From: an uncultured bacterium
GTDB lineage: Bacteria; Bacillota; Clostridia; Lachnospirales; Lachnospiraceae
Length of the DNA stretch: 6,818 nucleotides
Assembly (NCBI GenBank): GCA_905215405.1
Contig: CAJMQE010000134.1
Span: forward strand, 1 to 6,818
Direction of reading: 5' to 3'
Below, one piece after another: positions 1 to 5,503 of this stretch; within the stretch, counting starts at the first letter, position 1, and every line of letters begins with the position of its first letter. The position numbers were made by a program, and so were the translations under genes. The notes below the pieces were generated by a model. It made no database searches. It saw only the letters and a list, made by a program, of their open reading frames with translations, and had not been told where the DNA came from.

Positions 1-52
1 AAAATCTCTTTGTAATGTCTGTCGTCGAGTCAATACATTAACTTAATGACAT

Positions 53-75
53 TGGGCGCTGACCCACTTTTTTTT
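53..75 (+). terminator. Possible weak terminator of a gene left of the window
   Basis: A 4-bp stem (TGGG at 53-56, CCCA at 63-66, 6-nt loop) is followed almost at once by eight T residues at 68-75 on the plus strand. That geometry fits a terminator for a plus-strand gene ending before the window. The stem is very short, so this is weak. On the minus strand the order is A-run then stem, so it is not a normal terminator for the CmpB-type gene ending at 78. Another imperfect inverted repeat (AATGTC at 14-19 with GACATT at 48-53) lies just upstream. Nothing coding is seen in 1-77. Confidence 0.3.
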
Positions 76-77
76 AT

Positions 78-473
78 TCAGACCTCTTTTGGAGTTCCAT
101 TCAACAGATATTCATAGAGCAGTCCGGCAAGAAACCACAGAGGAGCAAAGTCCAGCCGGATCAGACCTTTAATATTGAGTGGGGCATCTGAATAGTCCCA
201 CGGACACATATTATATTTTTTTAAAATGGAACCACTGACAAATTCAATCAGAAAGATCGCACTCATGTAAATAAAACCTCTGGTCAGAACATTTTTTCTG
301 CGTAACAGACGACTGACAGGTTTGATCAGCGAAGCACATCCATAGATGGGGAACATCCAGATGGAGGTACGGCACTCTAATTTTCGATCTTTGTTGATAT
401 AGGCACAAAAGCCTGTCCAAAGGTCTTCCAGACACCAGCCGACAATTCCACAGGTAATAAAATTTCCATTCAT
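78..473 (-). CDS. CmpB-type small membrane protein (PF06541, putative ABC-transporter type IV)
   Basis: This 131-residue integral membrane protein resembles the PF06541 'ABC_trans_CmpB' family. The family is widespread in Clostridia; its transporter label is historical and its role is not established. Visible hallmarks are the FPIYG motif at residues 41-45, a Glu in a hydrophobic segment (E77), the conserved PWDYSD block at 91-96 followed by NIKGLIRLDF at 100-109, and a final hydrophobic stretch at about 110-124. I see three or four membrane segments (about 5-23, 38-52, 66-84, 108-124). There is no cleavable signal peptide and no ATP-binding motif. The start is supported by an AGAGG ribosome binding site at 479-483, 5 nt upstream. 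The gene stands alone, divergent from the rlmI-like gene. No transport ATPase lies beside it, so an ABC-permease role cannot be inferred from context. Family assignment is fairly sure; function is unknown. Confidence 0.85.
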   Translation of the reverse strand: MNGNFITCGIVGWCLEDLWTGFCAYINKDRKLECRTSIWMFPIYGCASLIKPVSRLLRRKNVLTRGFIYMSAIFLIEFVSGSILKKYNMCPWDYSDAPLNIKGLIRLDFAPLWFLAGLLYEYLLNGTPKEV

Positions 474-577
474 AGATACCTCTTTCTTTTGCAGTTTGTT
501 GTATTAGTAGTATTACCCTGCTACAATCCTGTATGCATGAAAAAACGGAAAACGAATCCGATTTCACAGGAAGTATC

Positions 578-606
578 TTGTAATTATCCGATTGATTTGC
601 TATGAT
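578..606 (+). promoter_or_regulatory. Sigma-A-like promoter for the rlmI-MATE unit
   Basis: TTGTAA at 578-583 (4/6 to the -35 consensus) and TATGAT at 601-606 (5/6 to the -10) are separated by exactly 17 bp. Transcription would start near 613, giving a leader of about 70 nt before the ATG at 684. That leader holds the hairpin at 636-658. No equally good promoter was seen for the divergent CmpB-type gene in 474-577. Confidence 0.55.
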
Positions 607-635
607 GGATAGATTGAGTAAGACTGAAAAAGTTT

Positions 636-658
636 CGTTATTGCCACAGGCAATAGCG
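636..658 (+). promoter_or_regulatory. Strong hairpin in the rlmI leader
   Basis: The arms 636-645 and 649-658 pair over 10 bp, with one U-G wobble (638/656) and a 3-nt ACA loop; the core TATTGCC/GGCAATA is perfect. The hairpin ends 12 nt before the ribosome binding site (AGGAGAG, 670-676). No T-run follows, so it is not an obvious terminator. It could stabilise the 5' end or bind a protein or RNA, but no known riboswitch was recognised. Confidence 0.45.
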
Positions 659-683
659 TTCATTACGATAGGAGAGAAAAATT

Positions 684-1886
684 ATGACAAAAGGAATTGT
701 AACACTCAAAAAAGGAGAAGGCAGAACATTAAAATCCGGCGGTGCATGGGTATATGACAATGAGATAGATTCCATAATGGGAAACTTTGAAGATGGAGAT
801 CTTGTTGATATTCATGATTTTGACGGATATTTTCTTGGAACAGGATATATTAACAGAAAATCAAAATTGACAGTCAGAGTTATGTCCAGAGTGAAAGGCC
901 AGGAGATTGACGATGCATTTATTGAACAGAGAGTCAGAAATGCAATTGATTACAGAAAGCATACCGTTGATATGTCTTCCTGCAGACTGATCTTTGGAGA
1001 AGCAGATTTCCTTCCTGGTATCGTTATCGATAAATTTTCAGATGTGCTTGTTGTAGAGTCTCTGGCACTTGGAATTGAAAGATTTAAATTGACGATTATT
1101 GACAAAGTAAAAATGGTTCTTGCAGAGATGGACATGCCAGTTCGTGGTGTCTATGAAAGAAGTGATGCAAAAGTCAGAACACTGGAAGGACTGGAGCGTT
1201 TCAAAGGATTTATCGGAGAAGAATTTGACACGAAGGTGCAGATCGAAGAAAATGGCGTAAAGTATTATGTTGATGTCAAAGAGGGACAGAAAACAGGATT
1301 TTTCCTGGATCAGAAATACAATCGTGCCGCAATCAAGCCGTTATGCAAGGGAGCAAGAGTACTTGACTGCTTTACCCATACAGGTTCTTTTGCACTGAAT
1401 GCAGGTCTTGCAGGAGCAAAAGAAGTTATCGGCGTAGATGCGTCAGAACTTGGAGTTGAACAGGCAAGAGAAAATGCAAAACTCAATGGACTTGAAAAAA
1501 CAGTATCGTTTAAATGTGAGGATGTGTTCGAACTGCTTCCTGAACTGGAAAAAGCAGGCGAAAAATTTGATGTTGTCATTCTTGATCCTCCAGCATTTAC
1601 AAAGTCCAGAAGTTCTGTTAAAAATGCGACAAAAGGATATCGTGAAATCAATCTTCGTGCTATGAAATTAATTAAGAACGGTGGTTATCTTGCAACCTGT
1701 TCCTGTTCTCATTTCATGACACCAGAACTTTTTACAAAGACAATTGCGGAAGCTGCCAGAAATGATCACAAGAGACTCAGACAGATCGAATACAGAACAC
1801 AGTCACCGGATCATCCAATTCTCTGGGCAGCAGATGAATCTCTGTATCTGAAATTCTACATTTTCCAGGTATGCGAGGAAATGTAA
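684..1886 (+). CDS. rlmI: Class I SAM-dependent rRNA methyltransferase, RlmI (YccW) type
   Basis: This 400-residue protein matches the RlmI family in length (the E. coli protein is about 396 residues) and layout. An N-terminal PUA RNA-binding domain spans about 1-75, a linker domain about 85-185, and a Rossmann methyltransferase domain about 190-400. Visible motifs are GQKTGFFLDQ (201-210), the SAM-binding segment VLDCFTHTGSFALNA (226-240), the acidic VDAS (251-254), DPPAF (301-305) and TCSCS (338-342). C339 and C341 are candidates for the nucleophile expected of a C5-cytosine methyltransferase. E. coli RlmI makes m5C1962 in 23S rRNA using SAM; the same target here is family-based inference, because Firmicutes carry several related paralogues. 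The start is set by AGGAGAG at 670-676. The MATE gene follows 21 bp later, probably in the same transcript. Nothing appears truncated. Confidence 0.9.
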   Translation: MTKGIVTLKKGEGRTLKSGGAWVYDNEIDSIMGNFEDGDLVDIHDFDGYFLGTGYINRKSKLTVRVMSRVKGQEIDDAFIEQRVRNAIDYRKHTVDMSSCRLIFGEADFLPGIVIDKFSDVLVVESLALGIERFKLTIIDKVKMVLAEMDMPVRGVYERSDAKVRTLEGLERFKGFIGEEFDTKVQIEENGVKYYVDVKEGQKTGFFLDQKYNRAAIKPLCKGARVLDCFTHTGSFALNAGLAGAKEVIGVDASELGVEQARENAKLNGLEKTVSFKCEDVFELLPELEKAGEKFDVVILDPPAFTKSRSSVKNATKGYREINLRAMKLIKNGGYLATCSCSHFMTPELFTKTIAEAARNDHKRLRQIEYRTQSPDHPILWAADESLYLKFYIFQVCEEM

Positions 1887-1907
1887 TTATTGAGGTGAAA
1901 TTTTATT

Positions 1908-3251
1908 ATGAAGGATAAAAAAAGCTTTTACAGGGCGGTGCTGATCCTTGTGATTCCTTTGGCACTGCAGAATCTGATCAACGTCGGAGTAACGGCAACA
2001 GATGTTATTATGCTTGGAAAAGTCGGGGAGAAAGTCTTATCAGGAGCTTCCCTTGGCGGACAGGTCCAGTTCATTATGACGCTGATCTTTTTTGGACTGA
2101 CTAGTGGGGCCTCTGTGCTGATTGCCCAGTATTGGGGAAAGGGAGATGTGCCGACAATTGAAAAAGTGCTTGGAATGTCTTTAAAAATCAGTGTGACCAT
2201 TGCATTTGCTTTTGCAGTTGTCACCTATGCAGTTCCAGTGCCGATCATGCATCTGTTGTCAAGTGATGGACAGGTCGTTACTGAAGGAGCAAAATATCTT
2301 AGAATCGTATGCTTTTCCTATATGTTCACGGCAGTTACAATGGTCTATCTCAATACGCTTCGCAGCGTAGAGCGGGTGTTGATTTCGACGGTCGTCTATA
2401 CCGTATCGCTACTTACGAATATTGTAATGAATGCATTGCTGATCTTCGGACTTTTTGGCTTTCCACAGCTTGGTATCCGTGGCGCAGCAATTGGAACGCT
2501 GATTGCCAGAATTGTTGAGTTCTCAATTGTGATCTTTTATGACAGAAAACTCAATAAGATCTTTCGATTCCACTGGAGACTTCTTCTTGTAAAAGACAGG
2601 ATGCTTTCTGCCGACTTTCGAAAATTCAGTGTTCCGGTCATTGCAAATGAACTGATGTGGGGTTCTGGTGTTGCCGTTGTTGCTGCGATCCTTGGTCAAA
2701 TGGGGAGCGCGGCATCTGCTGCGAATTCAGTTGCGCAGGTGGTCCGTCAGCTGGCAACAGTAATTGCTTTTGGGGTATCCTCAGCGGCTGCAATTATGAT
2801 CGGAAAAGTAATTGGAGAAGGAAAGACGGATGTGGCGAGGGAATACGGCAGAAGATTTGTCTGGATTAGTCTGATCGCTGGCACATTTGGGGCAATCGTT
2901 GTTCTGATCGTTCGGCCAGTTGCACTATCGCAGATGAGCATGTCAGCACAGGCGACACAGTATCTGTCAGCGATGATGTATGTTATGTCATATTTTGTCA
3001 TAGGACAGGCATACAATACCACGATGGTCGTTGGAATCTTCCGCGCCGGTGGAGATACAAAAATCGGTCTTGTCATTGATACAGCTTTTATGTGGGGGAT
3101 AAGTATCCTCTTTGGCGCAATCGGTGCATTTGTACTAAAACTGAGTGTTCCAGTGGTATATATCATCCTGTTAAGTGATGAAGTGCTGAAACTGCCGGTC
3201 ACGACTTGGCGTTATAAAAAATATATCTGGCTCAGAAATATTACGAGATAG
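1908..3251 (+). CDS. MATE family multidrug/metabolite efflux transporter
   Basis: This 447-residue polytopic inner-membrane protein has about twelve hydrophobic helices in two homologous six-helix halves (about 8-210 and 238-435), separated by a basic cytoplasmic loop around 212-236. This is the usual MATE size and topology. The first helix contains the typical segment around T31-D32 leading to MLGKVGE (35-41). D32 is probably equivalent to the TM1 aspartate that couples H+ or Na+ in NorM-type transporters (inference from position). The second half has the matching FRAGGDTKIG segment before its last helices. The family exports cationic drugs or metabolites by H+/Na+ antiport; the substrate here cannot be read from sequence. 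GAGGTGA at 1892-1898 supports the start. The gene lies 21 bp after rlmI and ends before the hairpin at 3328-3376, so it is the distal gene of a likely two-gene operon. It appears intact. Confidence 0.93.
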   Translation: MKDKKSFYRAVLILVIPLALQNLINVGVTATDVIMLGKVGEKVLSGASLGGQVQFIMTLIFFGLTSGASVLIAQYWGKGDVPTIEKVLGMSLKISVTIAFAFAVVTYAVPVPIMHLLSSDGQVVTEGAKYLRIVCFSYMFTAVTMVYLNTLRSVERVLISTVVYTVSLLTNIVMNALLIFGLFGFPQLGIRGAAIGTLIARIVEFSIVIFYDRKLNKIFRFHWRLLLVKDRMLSADFRKFSVPVIANELMWGSGVAVVAAILGQMGSAASAANSVAQVVRQLATVIAFGVSSAAAIMIGKVIGEGKTDVAREYGRRFVWISLIAGTFGAIVVLIVRPVALSQMSMSAQATQYLSAMMYVMSYFVIGQAYNTTMVVGIFRAGGDTKIGLVIDTAFMWGISILFGAIGAFVLKLSVPVVYIILLSDEVLKLPVTTWRYKKYIWLRNITR

Positions 3252-3261
3252 TGATGGTTCC

Positions 3262-3276
3262 CTAATCTCAGATTAG
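3262..3276. repeat. Short perfect inverted repeat after the MATE gene
   Basis: CTAATC (3262-3267) and GATTAG (3271-3276) form 6-bp arms around a TCA loop, 10 bp after the MATE stop codon. No T-run follows, so it is a poor terminator alone; the real one is at 3328-3376. It may be a 3'-end stability hairpin or chance in A/T-rich DNA. Confidence 0.25.
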
Positions 3277-3327
3277 AAGTTAGAAAAATGAATTCGTATT
3301 AGAAAATCAGAATAGTAAAAGATAGAA

Positions 3328-3376
3328 AAAATCGAGCCTGACCAGGACTTTAGTTGTCCGGGACAGGCTCGATTTT
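3328..3376. terminator. Bidirectional terminator between MATE and the TIGR04076 gene, overlapping coding sequence
   Basis: The arms 3328-3340 and 3364-3376 are 13-bp perfect complements (AAAATCGAGCCTG and its reverse complement). Pairing continues inward at 3342-3343/3361-3362 and 3345-3348/3356-3359, leaving a 7-nt loop at 3349-3355. On the minus strand the stem is followed by six Ts, a good intrinsic terminator. On the plus strand four Ts lie at 3373-3376, so it can also end the rlmI-MATE transcript. The whole right arm encodes the last residues of the TIGR04076 protein, and its TAA stop (3350-3352) lies in the loop. Confidence 0.85.
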
Positions 3377-3628
3377 AAATATCTGTATTACATCTGCATC
3401 AGGGCAACAGAAAAGAATTTCACCCTTATCATTGGTGGGCAGTTTGCCGCCGTAACGCAGTATATCAATGTATGGGAATGCAACATGCATGGCCATCGGA
3501 CATAATTTGCCACGATCAGTATCGAAATCAAACGTATCTCCGATTTTGTGTCCACGGTGACAGAATCCCGCTCCTTTTTTATCTACAATAGTCAGCCTGA
3601 TGTGCGGCTTTCGATTTGCATGATCCAT
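3350..3628 (-). CDS. TIGR04076 family small protein
   Basis: This 92-residue soluble protein is recognisable as a TIGR04076 family member. Hallmarks are a basic/hydrophobic opening ending in VDKKG (15-19), C23-x3-H27-K-IGD, LCPMAMH (42-48), FPYIDILRYGGKLP (51-64) and CCPDAD (74-79), then a closing IFKIEP strand. Family members are short and of unknown function, and often occur near redox or anaerobic-metabolism genes. The spaced residues C23, H27, C43, H48, C74 and C75 could make a metal or redox site (inference). The start has a GGAGG ribosome binding site at 3634-3638, 5 nt away, inside a tiny hairpin. The C-terminal codons form one arm of the terminator at 3328-3376. The gene diverges from the Crp/Fnr regulator across a 331-bp control region, which suggests it is a target of that regulator. 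Family call is good; the biochemical role is unknown. Confidence 0.85.
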   Translation of the reverse strand: MDHANRKPHIRLTIVDKKGAGFCHRGHKIGDTFDFDTDRGKLCPMAMHVAFPYIDILRYGGKLPTNDKGEILFCCPDADVIQIFKIEPVPDN

Positions 3629-3633
3629 AAGTG

Positions 3634-3646
3634 CCTCCTTTTGGAG
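3634..3646 (-). promoter_or_regulatory. Ribosome binding site of the TIGR04076 gene inside a small hairpin
   Basis: Read on the minus strand, CTCC-AAAA-GGAG puts four bases of the GGAGG ribosome binding site (3634-3638) into a 4-bp stem. A second CTCCAAAA copy lies further upstream (3665-3672), giving an alternative anti-ribosome-binding-site strand. The stem is short and may be transient, but it sits exactly on the initiation site. Confidence 0.35.
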
Positions 3647-3678
3647 CGTATGATAGAATGTGTTTTTTGGAGTGATTA

Positions 3679-3702
3679 GTTCCAGTAGACAAAAGGTTCC
3701 AG
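3679..3702. repeat. Direct repeat GTTCCAG x2
   Basis: Two 7-bp copies, GTTCCAG at 3679-3685 and 3696-3702, start 17 bp apart in the leader of the TIGR04076 gene (CTGGAAC on the minus strand). They could be tandem protein-binding half-sites or part of a leader RNA structure. With only two short copies, chance is a real alternative. Confidence 0.25.
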
Positions 3703-3713
3703 ATTACGACTGC

Positions 3714-3780
3714 TTCTACCTGAAAATGTATGTTACAGGCATGTCTGTGACGCTCCAGCGCAAACTGCAGGCAGGTAGAA
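3714..3780. other. Inverted-repeat element, candidate structured leader RNA
   Basis: TTCTACCTG (3714-3722) and CAGGTAGAA (3772-3780) are perfect 9-bp complements enclosing 49 nt. Inside, 3731-3738 pairs with 3745-3752 around a 6-nt loop, and a weaker CAG/CTG hairpin is possible at 3756-3767. This gives a closed stem with inner arms, as in many cis-regulatory RNAs. The likely minus-strand promoter at 3813-3821 would place it in the leader of the TIGR04076 gene. However, the inner helix pairs better on the plus strand (two G-U wobbles, against two A-C mismatches on the minus strand), so strand is unresolved. No known riboswitch consensus was recognised. Confidence 0.4.
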
Positions 3781-3812
3781 CGATTTGTCTGATTGTTTAA
3801 AGTTCACTTATT

Positions 3813-3821
3813 ATCATAGCA
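3813..3821 (-). promoter_or_regulatory. Extended -10 promoter for the TIGR04076 gene
   Basis: Read on the minus strand, TGC followed by TATGAT (-10 hexamer 3813-3818, TG at 3820-3821) is an extended -10 element. No good -35 box lies at the right spacing (about 3836-3841), a position touching the dyad at 3840-3853. That would fit an activator-dependent promoter. Predicted start is near 3806, giving a leader of about 180 nt. Confidence 0.4.
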
Positions 3822-3839
3822 GAGTGATGGGAAAAAGAG

Positions 3840-3853
3840 GTTGCGCACGCAAC
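3840..3853. promoter_or_regulatory. Perfect 14-bp dyad, candidate operator for the Crp/Fnr regulator
   Basis: GTTGCG (3840-3845) and CGCAAC (3848-3853) are perfect 6-bp half-sites around CA. Crp/Fnr dimers bind dyads of about this size. It lies between the two divergent extended -10 elements, over the -35 position of the plus promoter and touching that of the minus promoter. One bound dimer could therefore affect both genes. It is GC-rich in an A/T-rich intergenic region. The sequence is not the classic E. coli TGTGA-N6-TCACA site; assignment to this regulator is inference. Confidence 0.5.
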
Positions 3854-3870
3854 GTGATTTGTGCCATAAT
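3841..3870 (+). promoter_or_regulatory. Extended -10 promoter for the Crp/Fnr regulator gene
   Basis: CATAAT at 3865-3870 (5/6 to consensus) is preceded by TG at 3862-3863, an extended -10. A poor -35 (TTGCGC, 3841-3846, 3/6) lies 18 bp upstream, inside the dyad. Transcription would start near 3877, about 83 nt before the ATG. Overlap with the dyad suggests autoregulation. Confidence 0.45.
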
Positions 3871-3959
3871 ACATAAAAAGCAAACTTTAGAATCATAAAG
3901 ACAGAACTTGATAACCTGAAAATGCTTAATGAGCGGTTTGTCTCAGACTGGAGGTACAA

Positions 3960-4640
3960 ATGAGAGAGTATATTGGTGATTACCTAGAGGAATATGAAAA
4001 GATGCCATTATTTTATGGAATCAACAGGCAGGATCTACTACCAATGCTTCAATGTCTTGGCGCGTATATCCGCACATTTGACAAAGAGGAATATATAATT
4101 TTCTGTGAAGATTCCGTTAAATGTATCAGTGTGGTACTGGAGGGAACCGTGCACATGATCAAAGAGGATCTGTGGGGGAATCAGTCTATTCTTGCAACTA
4201 TGCAGGAACATGATCTTTTTGGGGAAACATTTGCCTGTGGTGATTACAATGCAGCAACGGTATCGTTCATTGCAACAGAACCGGTTAAAGCATTATTTTT
4301 GCCTTTTGAGAAGGTCATGCACAGTTGCACACGTTCCTGCGCGTTTCATCACAGATTGATTGAAAATATGGTCCGGCTGGTGGCAAATAAAAATGTACAT
4401 CTGATGGAAAAATTGGATGTAGTGACAAAAAAGACCCTAAGGGAAAAAATTTTATCTTATCTGTCCTTTCAGGCAAGTGAGGCAGGAAGCGGATATTTTA
4501 CGATTCCACTTGGCAGGGTAGCACTAGCCAACTATCTCTGTGCGGATCGGAGCGCTCTCACAAGAGAACTTACGCAGATGAAAAAAGAGGGACTGATCGA
4601 CTTTGAAAAGAATACGTATAAGATTCTAAAATCCGTATAG
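3960..4640 (+). CDS. Crp/Fnr family transcriptional regulator
   Basis: This 226-residue cytoplasmic regulator has an N-terminal cyclic-nucleotide-binding-type beta-roll (about 18-120), a dimerisation helix (about 125-152) and a C-terminal winged helix-turn-helix (about 155-222). Residues R186-I213 give the HTH, with a recognition helix starting near DRSALTRELTQM (196-207). The effector pocket has GE at 88-89, but NAAT (97-100) replaces the Arg-Ser pair that holds cAMP in E. coli CRP, so cAMP binding is unlikely. An Fnr-like N-terminal Cys cluster is absent. Cysteines at 32, 49, 55, 93, 123, 127 and 194 are scattered, with C123-x3-C127 the only close pair. The ligand may be a redox, NO or haem signal, as for other anaerobe members (inference). 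GGAGG at 3950-3954 sets the start. The gene diverges from the TIGR04076 gene, and the deaminase follows 135 bp later. Self-regulation through the dyad at 3840-3853 is likely. Confidence 0.92.
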   Translation: MREYIGDYLEEYEKMPLFYGINRQDLLPMLQCLGAYIRTFDKEEYIIFCEDSVKCISVVLEGTVHMIKEDLWGNQSILATMQEHDLFGETFACGDYNAATVSFIATEPVKALFLPFEKVMHSCTRSCAFHHRLIENMVRLVANKNVHLMEKLDVVTKKTLREKILSYLSFQASEAGSGYFTIPLGRVALANYLCADRSALTRELTQMKKEGLIDFEKNTYKILKSV

Positions 4641-4775
4641 AAAAGTGATGCATAACATCATAGCATTGAGAGGGTACAAACACTATGGCTGTTCTACAGG
4701 ATTGTGATAAGTGAATTCTTTCAATTGAAACGAGCTATTGGTCATGTTTTGAATTTGGATTAGGGGGACAAAGGT

Positions 4776-5423
4776 ATGAAATTTGAAGATCTGGGTCAAT
4801 ATTGGAAACGAATTTATACACTGGAGTGGCAATCGGTCTGTCATAAGAGCAAGGCGATTGCAACATTGATTGTGTCTGACAAAGGAGAAATTATCTCAGA
4901 AGGAAGAAACGGGGTAGGGGAAAACAGTATTCCAAATCCCGCAGTTTCTCATGCTGAGGCAGAAGCGATTAGAAATCTGGACATTCATAAATATCCACTT
5001 GTTAAACAATACACACTATATGCCGCATTAGAACCCTGTCCCATGTGCATGGGAACGATGGTGATGGGAGGCATCAGAAATGTGGTAATAGCGGCGCACG
5101 ATGATCACGGAGGAGCAATCGGATTGATGGAACACAGTCCCTACATCAGAGCAAAGAAAATCAAAGTGTCCTGGATGCCAAAGGAATATGCGGATGTGCA
5201 GCGGGGACTGCAAGCGGTACGGGAATATTTGTATAATATGAACATGGCAAAAAGGACCCGCATGCTGCAGGATTTTTCTGTCTACAATAAAGAGGGGGTA
5301 AATGCTGCAACACATCTTATAGAGGAAGGTTGTTTCAGAGAGAAGAATCCTGAGGATTATAGCATTGCTGAGATTTTTGATAAACTGACTGCATATATGA
5401 AAAGAGAAAGTGTAGATAGATAG
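4776..5423 (+). CDS. Nucleoside deaminase-like protein (cytidine deaminase fold) with C-terminal extension
   Basis: This 215-residue soluble protein has the zinc-deaminase signature. H59-A-E61 gives a zinc ligand and the proton-shuttle glutamate, and PCPMC at 87-91 gives zinc ligands C88 and C91. This is the TadA/guanine-deaminase-like branch rather than the short cytidine deaminase one. The core fold is about 20-150. TadA and GuaD proteins are usually about 150-170 residues, so the last 60 or so residues (YNMNMAKR onward), helical in appearance, are extra. The usual DIPVGAV-type strand near the N-terminus is replaced by KAIATLIVSDKGEII (26-40). The substrate (a free base or nucleoside, or tRNA adenosine) cannot be decided, though the extension argues against a simple TadA. 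AGGGGG at 4762-4767 supports the start. The gene is co-directional with the regulator, 135 bp downstream, and ends at the terminator at 5429-5471. No convincing promoter of its own was found. Confidence 0.85.
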   Translation: MKFEDLGQYWKRIYTLEWQSVCHKSKAIATLIVSDKGEIISEGRNGVGENSIPNPAVSHAEAEAIRNLDIHKYPLVKQYTLYAALEPCPMCMGTMVMGGIRNVVIAAHDDHGGAIGLMEHSPYIRAKKIKVSWMPKEYADVQRGLQAVREYLYNMNMAKRTRMLQDFSVYNKEGVNAATHLIEEGCFREKNPEDYSIAEIFDKLTAYMKRESVDR

Positions 5424-5428
5424 GATGA

Positions 5429-5471
5429 AAAAAGTACCCGTTACAGGATCTGGCTGTAATGGGTACTTTTT
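5429..5471. terminator. Bidirectional intrinsic terminator between convergent genes
   Basis: The arms 5429-5446 and 5454-5471 pair over 18 bp with one G-U (5440/5460) and a 7-nt loop. GTACCC/GGGTAC lies in the middle, with A-runs and T-runs at the base. Five Ts end the plus-strand copy and six Ts end the minus-strand copy. It starts 5 bp after the deaminase stop and lies 32 bp past the stop of the DUF5050 gene, so it serves both. Confidence 0.92.
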
Positions 5472-5503
5472 ATATAGAGTAATCTGAGTCATAACAGAAT
5501 TTT

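Noticed and set aside
244..663. Minus-strand frame of 139 codons
   Set aside because: It overlaps the well-supported CmpB-type gene in another frame. Its product shows no family features, and its upstream part runs across the promoter and hairpin region.
1310..1651. Minus-strand frame of 113 codons inside the methyltransferase gene
   Set aside because: It is antisense to the conserved SAM-binding and catalytic motifs, has low-complexity Ser-rich content, and lacks a convincing ribosome binding site.
2747..3202. Minus-strand frame of 151 codons inside the MATE gene
   Set aside because: It is antisense to transmembrane helices. The Ile/Thr-rich composition is the expected reverse-frame shadow of a membrane protein gene.
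3804..3827. TCACT...AGTGA inverted repeat around the minus-strand -10 as a Crp site
   Set aside because: The half-sites face the wrong way and are 14 bp apart, unlike TGTGA-N6-TCACA. The dyad at 3840-3853 is a far better candidate.
5028..5492. Minus-strand frame of 154 codons over the deaminase gene and terminator
   Set aside because: It starts inside the deaminase catalytic motif region and runs through the strong terminator hairpin. No family features were seen.
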